Positions 32,165 to 41,020 of a stretch of DNA of 64,000 nucleotides are shown here, one piece after another (position 1 is the first letter of the stretch; every line of letters begins with the position of its first letter). The notes beneath the pieces were generated by a model. The model was not told the origin of the DNA. It worked only from the letters and a program-made list of their open reading frames with translations, and searched no databases. The stretch comes from Streptomyces rubiginosohelvolus. GTDB lineage: Bacteria > Actinomycetota > Actinomycetes > Streptomycetales > Streptomycetaceae. The stretch spans positions 40,430 through 104,429 of the forward strand of contig NZ_BMTW01000005.1 in NCBI RefSeq assembly GCF_014649875.1, read 5' to 3'. A program made the position numbers and the translations under genes.

Positions 32165-33466
32165 ATGACCACCCGGCCCATCACCGCCACCGCGACCACC
32201 ACCGCGCCCCACCATCCGGCCCTCACCGCGTCCGACCCGGAACTGGCCGCCCTGATCGGTGCGGAGGAGCAGCTCCAGGCCGACACCCTGCGCCTGATCC
32301 CCAGCGAGAACTACGTCTCCGCCGCCGTGCTCGAAGCCTCGGGCACCGTGCTCCAGAACAAGTACTCCGAGGGCTACCCCGGCAAGCGGTACTACGAGGG
32401 CCAGCAGGTCATCGACCAGGTCGAGACCTTGGCGATCCGCCGCGCCCAGGCCCTCTTCGGGATGGACCACGCCAACGTCCAGCCGTACTCCGGCTCCCCG
32501 GCCAACCTCGCCGCCTACCTGGCCTTCCTCCAGCCCGGTGACACCGTCCTCGGCATGTCCCTCCCGATGGGCGGCCACCTCACGCACGGCTGGGACGTCT
32601 CGGCCACCGGCCGCTGGTTCCGGGGTGTCCGGTACGGGGTGCGCCGGGACACCGGCCGGATCGACCTGGACGAGGTCCGCGACCTGGCCCTCGCCGAACG
32701 GCCCCAGCTCATCTTCTGCGGCGGTACGGCCGTTCCCCGCACGATCGACTTCGCGGGCTTCGCGGAGATCGCCCGCGAGACGGGCGCCGTCCTGGTCGCG
32801 GACATCGCGCACATCGCCGGCCTGATCGCGGGCGGCGCGCACCCCTCGCCCGCCGGTCACGCGGACGTCGTCTCCACCACCACGCACAAGACCCTGCGCG
32901 GCCCGCGCGGCGCGATGCTGCTCTCCACCGCCGAACACGCCCGCGCCGTCGACCGCGCGGTCTTCCCCGGCCTCCAGGGCGGCCCGCACAACCAGACCAC
33001 GGCCGCCATCGCGGTCGCCCTCGGCGAAGCCGCCACCGCCGGCTTCTGCTCCTACGCCCACCAGGTCGTCGCCAACGCCCGCGCTCTGGGCGAGGAGTTG
33101 GCCGCCCGCGGCTTCGACCTGGTCTCCGGCGGCACCGACAACCACCTGCTGCTGATCGACCTCACGAACAAGGACGTCCCCGGCAAGACCGCGGCCAAGG
33201 CCCTCGACCGCGCGGGCATCGTCGTCAACTACAACACCGTCCCCTACGACCCCCGTAAGCCCTTCGACCCCTCCGGCATCCGGATCGGCACCCCGGCCCT
33301 CACCTCCCGGGGCGTCCCGGCCTCCGCGATGGGCACGGTCGCCACCTGGATCACCACGGCGGTCGACGCGGCACGCACGGGCGACGAGGCGGCGATCAGG
33401 AAGGTACGGGAAGAGGTGAAGGAGCTGATGGACGCTTATCCGGCACCGGGGCTGCCGGTCGGCTGA
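32165..33466 (+). CDS. glyA: Serine hydroxymethyltransferase (ZTP-riboswitch controlled)
   Basis: A 433-residue PLP enzyme that converts serine and THF to glycine and 5,10-methylene-THF. PLP Lys242 is in TTTHKTLRGPRGAM and the PLP-stacking Asp is in DIAHIAGLIAGG. The YSEGYPGKRYY motif is present, but the usual GGCE after it reads EGQQ, and the GGFSAYS-like segment reads CGGTAVPRT, so it is a divergent member. ATG at 32165 has GGAAGG in a hairpin. It is placed under the riboswitch, which fits its role in the one-carbon supply. A second, differently diverged copy is at 51778. Confidence 0.93.
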   Translation: MTTRPITATATTTAPHHPALTASDPELAALIGAEEQLQADTLRLIPSENYVSAAVLEASGTVLQNKYSEGYPGKRYYEGQQVIDQVETLAIRRAQALFGMDHANVQPYSGSPANLAAYLAFLQPGDTVLGMSLPMGGHLTHGWDVSATGRWFRGVRYGVRRDTGRIDLDEVRDLALAERPQLIFCGGTAVPRTIDFAGFAEIARETGAVLVADIAHIAGLIAGGAHPSPAGHADVVSTTTHKTLRGPRGAMLLSTAEHARAVDRAVFPGLQGGPHNQTTAAIAVALGEAATAGFCSYAHQVVANARALGEELAARGFDLVSGGTDNHLLLIDLTNKDVPGKTAAKALDRAGIVVNYNTVPYDPRKPFDPSGIRIGTPALTSRGVPASAMGTVATWITTAVDAARTGDEAAIRKVREEVKELMDAYPAPGLPVG

Positions 33467-33580
33467 CGCGGCACTCTCTGCGCCTTCTTCACCTGATCTC
33501 CGCCCGCCCAACCCCCCTCTGTGGCACCGTGGATCGACTGATGACCCGGGTGTCCGGGCATCCGCGTAGGGGGGATTTCC

Positions 33581-33904
33581 ATGCGACTTCGTACCGCCGC
33601 GGCTTCAGCCGCCCTCGTCCTGTGCGCCACGGCGGGCCTGGCGGCCTGTTCGTCCTCGCCGGGCACGGCGGACGCCGAGCGGCCCGCCGCCCCCACGGGA
33701 CCGGCTTCGGTGAAGGAACTCGCGGAGAACATCGAGACGGGCAAGCTGCAGACGGAGCCGCCCGAGCTGAACGAGCAGAGCGTGGCGGGCCCCGAGAAGT
33801 GCGCCCGCTCCGCCGCCGACATCCCGGCGGAGTGCGCCGTCGACCCCTCGTTCGCCGAAGTCACCGAGGGGGAGCGGGCCGCCGAACCGCCCACCCTGCC
33901 GTGA
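33581..33904 (+). CDS. Small putative lipoprotein
   Basis: A 107-residue lipoprotein of unknown function: signal sequence [20 protein letters not shown] with lipobox LAAC, then a short acidic, Glu/Pro/Ala-rich mature part of about 85 residues with two Cys (EKCARSAADIPAECAVD) that may pair. ATG at 33581 follows GGGGGATTTCC. It lies 114 bases behind glyA on the same strand, and its own terminator is strong, so it may be a monocistronic unit or the tail of glyA. Confidence 0.75.
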   Translation: MRLRTAAASAALVLCATAGLAACSSSPGTADAERPAAPTGPASVKELAENIETGKLQTEPPELNEQSVAGPEKCARSAADIPAECAVDPSFAEVTEGERAAEPPTLP

Positions 33905-33934
33905 GCGCGTCCCCGGTGAGCGGGTGAGAGAACC

Positions 33935-33980
33935 GGAACGGGAGGGCGGGCACACAACCGTGTGCCCGCCCTCCCGTTCC
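33935..33980 (+). terminator. Strong terminator after the lipoprotein gene
   Basis: A perfect 21-bp stem with a 4-base loop AACC (arms 33935-33955 and 33960-33980), one of the longest in the window. No T tract follows. It begins 30 bases after the lipoprotein stop. Confidence 0.85.
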
Positions 33981-34153
33981 GCGTACCCCACCGTCCTCGG
34001 CACCCGTGCGACTCGCAGGATCACGGGCACCGTTAACCACTTGCGTCACAGGGGCCCCTTCCTTCCGTCACAGCGATCTCTTAGTCTCACACCCTGTTCA
34101 CATTTGATAATTGATGATCTCGCCACAGAGGTCAGGCGCGGGGGTAGTGAAGC

Positions 34154-34714
34154 ATGCGTGAAAACTGGCGCTCGAAGTTGAGCGTTCTCGCCGGGGCGTC
34201 GGCACTCGCCCTCTCGGCCGTCACCGCGACGCCGGCGCTCGCCGACGATGCCCCGGAGACCCCCGTGGAAGTCCAGCTGCCCATCGACGTGAAGATCGTC
34301 GAAGGCCTCGCCACGGAACCCGGCACGGAGTTCCCCTTCCCGTCGGACGAGGACGAGAAGACGGGACCGGCGGGCGCGATGGCCGCCAAGGCCGCCCCGC
34401 CGTCGAACACCTGCCTGGGCGCGACCGCCGCCTACGGCACCAGCGGGTGCTTCCAGCACAACGGCGACATCATCTGGGCGGGCGACACGAAGAAGGACGG
34501 CATGTCCGCCGCCGTCGGGGTCTACACCGACTACGGGCGCGCCGAGGAGGTCTGTGTCAACAAGCTCGGCGTGAACACCTGGGCGACCTGCAACAAGGAC
34601 TACCGCGAGACCGGCAACGTACGCCTGCGCGTCCTGCGCTACGACGGCGACACCGGCAAGTTCTACCAGCCCGAGGCGTGGTCCGGCTGGATCCCGGTCG
34701 ACGGGAAGTTCTGA
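34154..34714 (+). CDS. Secreted protein of unknown function
   Basis: A 186-residue exported protein. The signal peptide runs to about 31 (KLSVLAGASALALSAVTATPALA-DD). The mature protein has an acidic start and a C-terminal domain of about 90 residues with four Cys (NTCLGATAAYGTSGC, RAEEVCVNK, WATCNKDY) expected to form two disulfides, plus many Tyr, Trp and Gly: a small beta-rich extracellular domain. I do not recognise the family. ATG at 34154 is the start. A clear hairpin terminator follows five bases after the stop. Confidence 0.78.
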   Translation: MRENWRSKLSVLAGASALALSAVTATPALADDAPETPVEVQLPIDVKIVEGLATEPGTEFPFPSDEDEKTGPAGAMAAKAAPPSNTCLGATAAYGTSGCFQHNGDIIWAGDTKKDGMSAAVGVYTDYGRAEEVCVNKLGVNTWATCNKDYRETGNVRLRVLRYDGDTGKFYQPEAWSGWIPVDGKF

Positions 34715-34719
34715 CCACC

Positions 34720-34764
34720 CCCTGTGAGGGCGAGCCGGACCGCATCCCGCTCGCCCTCACAGGG
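34720..34764 (+). terminator. Stem-loop terminator after the secreted-protein gene
   Basis: Perfect 15-bp stem (arms 34720-34734 and 34750-34764) with a 15-base loop, starting six bases after the stop codon at 34714. No T tract. Confidence 0.8.
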
Positions 34765-34787
34765 CTGCGGCATGCGCGGCGGACACG

Positions 34788-34819
34788 AAAAAACCGGACC
34801 AGCCTCTGCTGGTCCGGTT
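34788..34819 (-). terminator. Intrinsic terminator of the tRNA-Arg gene
   Basis: Read on the minus strand, a perfect 12-bp stem (34808-34819 with 34792-34803) and 4-base loop is followed by a run of six T (34793 down to 34788). It ends the tRNA transcript 15 bases after the tRNA 3' end. Confidence 0.85.
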
Positions 34820-34833
34820 CTTCAATCCGGAAG

Positions 34834-34905
34834 TGCCCCCGGCAGGATTCGAACCTGCGCACCCGGCTCCGGAGGCCGATGCTCTATCCCCTGAGCTACG
34901 GGGGC
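34834..34905 (-). tRNA. tRNA-Arg (anticodon CCG)
   Basis: A 72-base cloverleaf on the minus strand. The acceptor stem is GCCCCCG paired with CGGGGGC, the D arm GCTC...GAGC, the anticodon loop CTCCGGA with anticodon CCG (reads CGG), the T arm GCAGG-TTCGAAT-CCTGC, and the discriminator is A. CCA is not encoded. CGG is a frequent Arg codon in this GC-rich genome. It lies close to nrtL, an ArgS relative, which is a curious neighbour. Confidence 0.96.
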
Positions 34906-34935
34906 GAATCGCGGTGTTGCTCTGCGACGGGTGAA

Positions 34936-34966
34936 ACACTACCAGCTCCCACGGGGTCTCCGTGAA
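34936..34966 (-). promoter_or_regulatory. Possible tRNA-Arg promoter
   Basis: On the minus strand TTCACG (34961-34966) and TAGTGT (34936-34941) are 19 bases apart, with TAGTGT 31 bases before the tRNA 5' end. The -10 is good, the spacing long. Confidence 0.35.
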
Positions 34967-35108
34967 CAGGTATTCCGCCGTGCCTCCGCGCCTCTTCCTC
35001 CCGGTCGGGCGGGGTGCGGAAGCGGCGTGGTGAGGCAGTGGCCACCCGTCCGGGGTCGAAGTGGACAAAACCCGGACGCGGTCCCTCGGGCCGACCTACT
35101 CTCGAAGG

Positions 35109-35543
35109 GTGTCAGGGGCGTACGGCCGCGTGCTTGTTGTCGACGACAACAAGGTCATCCGGCAGCTGATCAGGGTCAATCTCGAGCTGGAGGGCTTCGA
35201 GGTCGTGACCGCGGCCGATGGTGTCGAGGCCCTGGACCTGGTCGCGAGAGTCCGCCCCGACGCCATCACGCTCGACGTCGTGATGCCCCGGCTGGACGGT
35301 CTGGAGACCGCCACCCGGCTGCGCTCCGACCCCCGCACCCGCCGGCTTCCCATCGCCGTCATCAGCGCCTGTACGCCTCACGAGGTCGACGCGGGCGTGG
35401 CGGCCGGGGTCGACGCGTTCCTGGCGAAGCCGTTCGAGCCGAGCGAACTGGTGCGGATCATGCGCCGGCTGGTGACCGGGGAGGAAGAGGCACCGGCGGA
35501 CGGGCGGCGCGGTGCCGGGCGGGCGGGGAGCACCGCCGGCTGA
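35109..35543 (+). CDS. Single-domain response regulator (lone receiver)
   Basis: A 144-residue CheY-like receiver with no output domain. Phosphorylation pocket: DD in RVLVVDDNKV (near 10), phospho-Asp in ITLDVVMPRLDG (near 55), Ser/Thr in VISACTP and Lys in FLAKPFEP (near 105). The Ala/Gly/Arg-rich C-terminal 25 residues look disordered. GTG at 35109 is chosen by the family start VSGAYGRV; the ribosome site is weak (AAGG immediately before), and a GTG 48 bases earlier is possible. No cognate kinase adjoins. It lies upstream of nrtL, and both may share a transcript. Confidence 0.85.
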   Translation: MSGAYGRVLVVDDNKVIRQLIRVNLELEGFEVVTAADGVEALDLVARVRPDAITLDVVMPRLDGLETATRLRSDPRTRRLPIAVISACTPHEVDAGVAAGVDAFLAKPFEPSELVRIMRRLVTGEEEAPADGRRGAGRAGSTAG

Positions 35544-35653
35544 CCGGCGTGGCGGGCCGGGAGCGGCTGCCCCGCGCCGTGGAACCGGGCCCGGCTGACC
35601 GGATGGCGAAACCGGGTCGCAAAGTGCCCCCCTCTCTCACCTACGCTTGACCC

Positions 35654-36736
35654 GTGACCCCCGCCGACCTCTCCCGGACCGTGCTGCACGCCGTGCGCCG
35701 CGCGGTCGACGAGGATGCGTTGCGCGCGCCCGTGCCCGCGCGCGTACGGGTGGAGCGGACCCGGCCCGGCGGCAGCGGCGACTACGCCTGCGCCGTCGCC
35801 CTCCAGCTCGCCGGGCCCGCCGCGCTGCCCGCCCTGGAGGTCGCCCGCATCCTGCGCGAACGCGTCGCCGCCGAGCCCGGCGTCGGGCGGGTCGAGATCA
35901 CCGGGCCGGGGTTCCTGAGCTTCACCCTCGACGCCCCGGCCGAGAGCGACCGGGCCGTGCTCGCCGCTGTACGGGAACAGGGCCTCGCTTACGGGCACGG
36001 GGGCGCTCTCGGGGACGAGATCCACCAGCTCCACCACGCGCGGGAGGCCCGCGCCGCCGTCACCGCCCAGGCCGTGTTCCGGCTCCTCGTCGCCCAGGGC
36101 GCCCGGGGCCGGACCACCTGCGAACAGGCGCCCGACCCGGACTGGGTCCGCCTCGGCGTCACCGTCAACGCGTACGGGACACCGCCCACACCGCTCACCG
36201 AGATCCGCCCCGTCCCCGCCGGGGTCACCGCGGGGGAGCTGCTGGAGCGGCTCGGGCCCGACGCGGCCCGGTGGGGGCTCCTGCGGGCCGCCGGACACGA
36301 CCACGCCGCCCTCGGCCCCGAACTGCTCGTCCAGGGCGAGGCCAATCCGCTCTTCCGGGTCCGTTACGCCCACGCCCGGGCCCGCGCCCTCACCCGGAGT
36401 GCCACCGCCCTCGGCTTCACCGCCGAGGCAGCCCCGTACGGCGAAAGCCCCGCCCCGTACGACCGCGCCGCCCGCCCCCTCCTCGACCTCCTCGCCGACC
36501 ACCCCGGCGTCCTGCTCGCCGGGGCCCGTCACCGCGCGCCCGACCGGGTCGCCCGGCAGCTGGAAGCCGTCGCGCACGCGTTCTTCGACTTCCACGACTC
36601 CTGCCCGCCCCTGCCCGCCGGTGACGAGAAACCCTCGGCCGCCCACCGTGCCCGGCTGGCCATCGCCGAAGCCGCCGGGACGGTGCTGGCAGGCGGCCTG
36701 TCCCTGCTCGGCATCCGCGCGCCCGAACATCTCTGA
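35654..36736 (+). CDS. nrtL: ArgS-related anticodon-binding protein NrtL
   Basis: A 360-residue protein built from the outer parts of arginyl-tRNA synthetase. An N-terminal additional domain (residues about 5-95, ending [14 protein letters not shown], the ArgS N-domain signature) is followed by a short middle and a C-terminal DALR-type anticodon-binding domain (from about 220, with [15 protein letters not shown]). The catalytic HIGH and KMSKS core is absent, so it cannot charge tRNA. It may bind tRNA-Arg or modulate ArgS; this is unproven. GTG at 35654 is the start. It is 32 bases upstream of lysA in the same direction, so probably co-transcribed with it. Confidence 0.85.
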   Translation: MTPADLSRTVLHAVRRAVDEDALRAPVPARVRVERTRPGGSGDYACAVALQLAGPAALPALEVARILRERVAAEPGVGRVEITGPGFLSFTLDAPAESDRAVLAAVREQGLAYGHGGALGDEIHQLHHAREARAAVTAQAVFRLLVAQGARGRTTCEQAPDPDWVRLGVTVNAYGTPPTPLTEIRPVPAGVTAGELLERLGPDAARWGLLRAAGHDHAALGPELLVQGEANPLFRVRYAHARARALTRSATALGFTAEAAPYGESPAPYDRAARPLLDLLADHPGVLLAGARHRAPDRVARQLEAVAHAFFDFHDSCPPLPAGDEKPSAAHRARLAIAEAAGTVLAGGLSLLGIRAPEHL

Positions 36737-36768
36737 CGAGATCAGAAAAGACCCGAGAGAGCATCACG

Positions 36769-38160
36769 ATGAGCCGCTCCGCACACCCCGCAGGCCCCCG
36801 TCACGCCGACGTCCTCCCCGAGGGGCACTACTCCGCCCCCGCCGCCGACCTCAACGCCCTCGACGAGAAGGTCTGGTCGCGCACCGTCACCCGTGACGCG
36901 GACGGCGCCCTCACCGTCGGCGGGATCGCCGTCGCCCGGCTCGCCGAGGAGTTCGGCACCCCCGCCTACTTCCTCGACGAGAGCGACTTCCGGGCCCGCT
37001 GCCGCGCCTGGGCCGACGCCTTCGGGCCCGACGCCGACGTCTTCTACGCCGGGAAGGCCTTCCTCTCCCGCGCGATCGTCCGCTGGCTCAAGGAGGAAGG
37101 ACTCAATCTCGACGTGTGCTCCGGCGGAGAGCTGACCACCGCTCTCGACGCCGGTATGCCCGCCGAGCGCATCGCCTTCCACGGCAACAACAAGACCGTC
37201 GCCGAGATCGAGCGCGCCGTCGAGGCGGGCGTCGGGCGGATCGTGCTCGACTCCTTCCAGGAGATCGTCCGCGTCGCCCACATCGCCCAGCGCCACGGGG
37301 TGCGCCAGCGCGTGCAGATCCGCGTCACCGTCGGCGTCGAGGCCCACACCCACGAGTTCATCGCCACCGCGCACGAGGACCAGAAGTTCGGCATCGCGCT
37401 CGCCGACGGGCAGGCCGCCGAGGCCGTGCGCCGCGCGCTCGCGCTCGACGGCCTCGAACTCATCGGCGTCCACTCCCACATCGGTTCGCAGATCTTCGAC
37501 ATGGCCGGCTTCGAGGTCTCCGCCCGGCGCGTGGTGCAGCTGCTCGCCGAGATCCGCGACGAGCACGGCGTCGAACTGCCCGAGATCGACCTCGGAGGCG
37601 GCCTCGGCATCGCGTACACCTCGGACGACGACCCCCGCGAGCCGCACGAGATCGCGAAGGCGCTCAGCGACATCGTCACGCGGGAGTGCGAGTCCGCGAA
37701 GCTGCGCACGCCCCGGATCTCCGTCGAGCCGGGCCGCGCCATCGTCGGCCCCACCGCGTTCACGCTCTACGAGGTCGGCACGATCAAGCCCCTGGAGGGG
37801 CTGCGGACGTACGTCAGCGTCGACGGCGGCATGTCGGACAACATCCGCACCGCGCTGTACGACGCCGAGTACAGCGTCGCGCTGGTCTCCCGCACCTCGG
37901 ACGCCGAACCGATGCTCGTCCGGGTCGTCGGCAAGCACTGCGAGAGCGGCGACATCGTGGTCAAGGACGCGTTCCTCCCCGCCGACCTGGCCCCCGGCGA
38001 CCTGATCGCCGTCCCCGCCACCGGCGCGTACTGCCGTTCCATGGCGAGCAACTACAACCACGCGCTGCGCCCGCCGGTCGTCGCGGTGCGCGACGGCGAG
38101 GCGCGTGTGATCGTCCGGCGCGAGACGGAGGAAGATCTCCTGCGTCTCGATGTCGGCTGA
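36769..38160 (+). CDS. lysA: Diaminopimelate decarboxylase
   Basis: A 463-residue PLP enzyme that decarboxylates meso-DAP to L-lysine, the last step of lysine synthesis. The PLP Lys96 is in [12 protein letters not shown]. The substrate-binding glycine-rich motif DLGGGLGI and the PLP-phosphate loop EPGRAIVG are present, and the catalytic Cys is in GKHCESGD near the C terminus. The N-terminal extension of about 45 residues is usual for actinobacteria. It is the second gene after nrtL; a hairpin separates it from hom, so the lysine and threonine branches share this locus with partly separate transcripts. Confidence 0.96.
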   Translation: MSRSAHPAGPRHADVLPEGHYSAPAADLNALDEKVWSRTVTRDADGALTVGGIAVARLAEEFGTPAYFLDESDFRARCRAWADAFGPDADVFYAGKAFLSRAIVRWLKEEGLNLDVCSGGELTTALDAGMPAERIAFHGNNKTVAEIERAVEAGVGRIVLDSFQEIVRVAHIAQRHGVRQRVQIRVTVGVEAHTHEFIATAHEDQKFGIALADGQAAEAVRRALALDGLELIGVHSHIGSQIFDMAGFEVSARRVVQLLAEIRDEHGVELPEIDLGGGLGIAYTSDDDPREPHEIAKALSDIVTRECESAKLRTPRISVEPGRAIVGPTAFTLYEVGTIKPLEGLRTYVSVDGGMSDNIRTALYDAEYSVALVSRTSDAEPMLVRVVGKHCESGDIVVKDAFLPADLAPGDLIAVPATGAYCRSMASNYNHALRPPVVAVRDGEARVIVRRETEEDLLRLDVG

Positions 38161-38180
38161 TGAAATAGTCATCTCAGGAT

Positions 38181-38209
38181 CCGGACGGGGGTCAGAAACT
38201 CCCGTCCGG
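38181..38209 (+). terminator. Stem-loop between lysA and hom
   Basis: Perfect 9-bp stem CCGGACGGG/CCCGTCCGG (38181-38189 and 38201-38209) with an 11-base loop, 20 bases after the lysA stop and 46 before hom. It may end lysA transcripts, or act as an attenuator for hom. Confidence 0.65.
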
Positions 38210-38255
38210 TGAGTGAGACTGGTCCCCAATGAGCATGTATGAGAAACGAGGTCGG

Positions 38256-39548
38256 ATGATGCGTACGCGTCCGCTGAAGGTGGCGCTGCTGGGCTGTGGT
38301 GTGGTCGGCTCAGAGGTGGCGCGCATCATGACGACGCACGCCGACGACCTCGCGGCGCGCATCGGCGCGCCCGTCGAGCTCGCCGGAGTGGCCGTCCGCC
38401 GGCCCTCGAAGGTGCGGGAGGGCATCGACCCCGCACTGATCACCACCGACGCGACCGCGCTCGTGCGGCGCGGCGACATCGACGTCGTCGTCGAGGTCAT
38501 CGGGGGCATCGAGCCCGCCCGTACGCTCATCACCACCGCGTTCGAGAACGGCGCGAGCGTCGTCTCCGCCAACAAGGCGCTGCTCGCCGAGGACGGCGCC
38601 GCCCTGCACGCCGCCGCCGAGAAGTACGGCCGCGACCTCTACTACGAGGCCGCCGTCGCCGGGGCCATCCCGCTGGTCCGGCCGCTGCGCGAGTCGCTCG
38701 CCGGCGACAAGGTCAACCGGGTGCTCGGCATCGTCAACGGCACGACCAACTTCATCCTCGACAAGATGGACACCAGCGGCGCCGGTTACTCCGAGGCGCT
38801 CGACGAGGCCACCGCCCTCGGGTACGCCGAGGCCGACCCGACCGCCGACGTCGAGGGCTTCGACGCCGCCGCGAAGGCCGCGATCCTCGCCGGGATCGCC
38901 TTCCACACCCGCGTGAAGATCGGTGACGTGCACCGCGAGGGCATCACCGAGGTCACCGCCGCCGACATCGCCTCCGCCCGCCGCATGGGCTGCACCGTCA
39001 AGCTGCTGGCCATCTGCGAGCGCGCCGCCGACGGGGCCTCCGTCACCGCCCGCGTCCACCCCGCGATGATCCCGCTCAGCCACCCGCTGGCCTCCGTCCG
39101 CGAGGCGTACAACGCGGTGTTCGTCGAGGCCGAGGCCGCCGGACAGCTCATGTTCTACGGGCCCGGCGCCGGCGGCTCCCCGACCGCATCCGCGGTCCTC
39201 GGCGACCTCGTCGCGGTCTGCCGCAACAAACTGGGCGAGGCCACCGGACCCGGTGAGTCCGCCTACACGCGCCTGCCGGTCAGCCCCATGGGCGAGGTCG
39301 TCACGCGCTACCACATCAGCCTCGACGTGGCCGACAAGCCGGGCGTCCTCGCCCAGGTCGCGACGGTCTTCGCCGAGCAGGGGGTATCGATCGATACCGT
39401 CCGCCAGCAGGGAAAGGACGGCGAGGCATCGCTCGTCGTCGTCACCCACCGCGCGCCCGACGCCGCCCTCTCCGGGACCGTCGAAGCGCTGCGCAAGCTC
39501 GACACCGTGCGCGGTGTCGCCAGCATCATGCGTGTTGAAGGGGAGTAA
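38256..39548 (+). CDS. hom: Homoserine dehydrogenase
   Basis: A 430-residue enzyme that reduces aspartate semialdehyde to homoserine with NAD(P)H. Rossmann motif [15 protein letters not shown] is at the N terminus, the catalytic Lys is in the [15 protein letters not shown] region, and the C-terminal 75 residues ([19 protein letters not shown]) are an ACT domain, the site of threonine feedback in actinobacteria. An ACGAGG site fits the ATGATG pair at 38256/38259; the ATG at 38229 lacks one. It is followed within eight bases by thrC, and the genes form an operon. Confidence 0.95.
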   Translation: MMRTRPLKVALLGCGVVGSEVARIMTTHADDLAARIGAPVELAGVAVRRPSKVREGIDPALITTDATALVRRGDIDVVVEVIGGIEPARTLITTAFENGASVVSANKALLAEDGAALHAAAEKYGRDLYYEAAVAGAIPLVRPLRESLAGDKVNRVLGIVNGTTNFILDKMDTSGAGYSEALDEATALGYAEADPTADVEGFDAAAKAAILAGIAFHTRVKIGDVHREGITEVTAADIASARRMGCTVKLLAICERAADGASVTARVHPAMIPLSHPLASVREAYNAVFVEAEAAGQLMFYGPGAGGSPTASAVLGDLVAVCRNKLGEATGPGESAYTRLPVSPMGEVVTRYHISLDVADKPGVLAQVATVFAEQGVSIDTVRQQGKDGEASLVVVTHRAPDAALSGTVEALRKLDTVRGVASIMRVEGE

Positions 39549-39555
39549 AGGACCC

Positions 39556-40626
39556 ATGACCAGCAAGGGCACCCACCAGTGGCGCGGCATCATCGAGGAG
39601 TACCGGGACCGGCTTCCGGTCACGGCCACGACGCCGGTCGTCACGCTTCGTGAGGGCGGTACGCCGCTCGTACCGGCGCAGGTCCTCTCCGAGCGCACGG
39701 GCTGCGAGGTGCACCTCAAGGTCGAGGGCGCCAACCCCACCGGTTCCTTCAAGGACCGCGGCATGACCATGGCCATCACCCGGGCCAAGGAGGAGGGCGC
39801 GAAGGCCGTCATCTGCGCCTCCACCGGCAACACCTCGGCCTCCGCCGCGGCGTACGCGGTGCGCGCGGGGATGGTCTGCGCCGTCCTCGTACCGCAGGGC
39901 AAGATCGCGCTCGGCAAGATGGGCCAGGCCCTCGTGCACGGCGCCAAGATCCTCCAGGTCGACGGCAACTTCGACGACTGCCTGACCCTGGCCCGCGCAC
40001 TCTCGGACAACTACCCGGTGGCGCTGGTCAATTCGGTCAACCCGGTCCGGATCGAGGGCCAGAAGACCGCCGCGTTCGAGATCGTCGACGCGCTCGGCGA
40101 CGCCCCCGACATCCACGTCCTGCCGGTCGGCAACGCGGGCAACATCACCGCGTACTGGAAGGGGTACACCGAGTACGCCGGTGACGGCGTCTCCTCCCGC
40201 TCCCCGCGCATGTGGGGCTTCCAGGCCTCCGGTTCGGCGCCCATCGTGCGCGGCGAGGTCGTCAAGGACCCGTCCACCATCGCCACCGCGATCCGCATCG
40301 GGAATCCGGCCTCCTGGAACTACGCGCTCGCCGCGCGGGACGAGTCGGGCGGCTTCATCGACGAGGTGACGGACCGGCAGATCCTGTCCGCCTACCGGCT
40401 GTTGGCCTCCCAGGAGGGCGTCTTCGTGGAGCCCGCGTCGGCCGCGTCCGTCGCCGGTCTGCTCAAGGCCGCGGAGGAGGGCAAGGTCGACCCCGGCCAG
40501 AAGATCGTCTGCACGGTCACCGGCAACGGCCTCAAGGACCCCGACTGGGCCGTCGCGGGCGCACCGCAGCCGGTCACGGTCCCGGTCGACGCGGCCACCG
40601 CCGCCGAGAAGCTCGGCCTCGTCTGA
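39556..40626 (+). CDS. thrC: Threonine synthase
   Basis: A 356-residue fold-type II PLP enzyme that converts O-phosphohomoserine to threonine. PLP Lys66 is in [13 protein letters not shown] and the phosphate loop is the [10 protein letters not shown] segment. The length matches the short, actinobacterial class of threonine synthase. ATG 39556 has GGGAGTAAAGGA upstream, within eight bases of the hom stop. Next in the pathway, thrB, lies 394 bases away behind a strong terminator, so thrB has its own promoter. Confidence 0.96.
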   Translation: MTSKGTHQWRGIIEEYRDRLPVTATTPVVTLREGGTPLVPAQVLSERTGCEVHLKVEGANPTGSFKDRGMTMAITRAKEEGAKAVICASTGNTSASAAAYAVRAGMVCAVLVPQGKIALGKMGQALVHGAKILQVDGNFDDCLTLARALSDNYPVALVNSVNPVRIEGQKTAAFEIVDALGDAPDIHVLPVGNAGNITAYWKGYTEYAGDGVSSRSPRMWGFQASGSAPIVRGEVVKDPSTIATAIRIGNPASWNYALAARDESGGFIDEVTDRQILSAYRLLASQEGVFVEPASAASVAGLLKAAEEGKVDPGQKIVCTVTGNGLKDPDWAVAGAPQPVTVPVDAATAAEKLGLV

Positions 40627-40632
40627 TCCAGT

Positions 40633-40670
40633 GCCGGACGGGCCGCGGCGGCCGCCGCGGCCCGTCCGGC
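40633..40670 (+). terminator. Terminator after thrC
   Basis: Perfect 16-bp stem (arms 40633-40648 and 40655-40670) with a 6-base loop, six bases after the thrC stop. No T tract. Confidence 0.85.
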
Positions 40671-40801
40671 CGACCAGGGTGACGCCGCCCGTGCCGACGC
40701 CGCCCGGCCAACCGTGACAACCCAGCTCAACCGCCCTCTTTCCCGGGCGGAGAGCGCATAGGAGGCGGGCGACACGCATCGTGCGCCTCCTGTGCGCCCT
40801 A

Positions 40802-40831
40802 TGTCGCGACAGAACCTTCCTTCGATAAGCT
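40802..40831 (+). promoter_or_regulatory. Palindrome TGTCGCGACA with downstream -10-like TAAGCT (thrB promoter region)
   Basis: The perfect palindrome at 40802-40811 occupies the -35 position relative to TAAGCT (40826-40831). It may be an operator overlapping the thrB promoter; the -35 itself is a poor match to TTGNNN. Confidence 0.3.
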
Positions 40832-41020
40832 GTACCCCATCCGCCCGACACCCGCCCGACGGTCCGCTGCGGTACGGCAGCCGTCGTGGGCGAACGCGGG
40901 ACGGGCCACCGGATCCCCTGAACACCCCGGTGCGCACCGTGTCCCGCCCCCGTCCCCGCAGACCCCGCCGCAGATCCACCGCACTGCATCCCCGCCGCCT
41001 TACAAGGAGTGGTCCGACCG

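Larger units (their letters stand above)
40627..41020 (+). other. 394-base gap between thrC and thrB
   Basis: No gene is visible. It holds the thrC terminator (40633-40670), a 10-base palindrome TGTCGCGACA (40802-40811) with a possible -10 TAAGCT (40826-40831), and a GC-rich leader of about 190 bases ending in AAGGAG (41004-41009) 11 bases before the thrB ATG. Confidence 0.65.
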
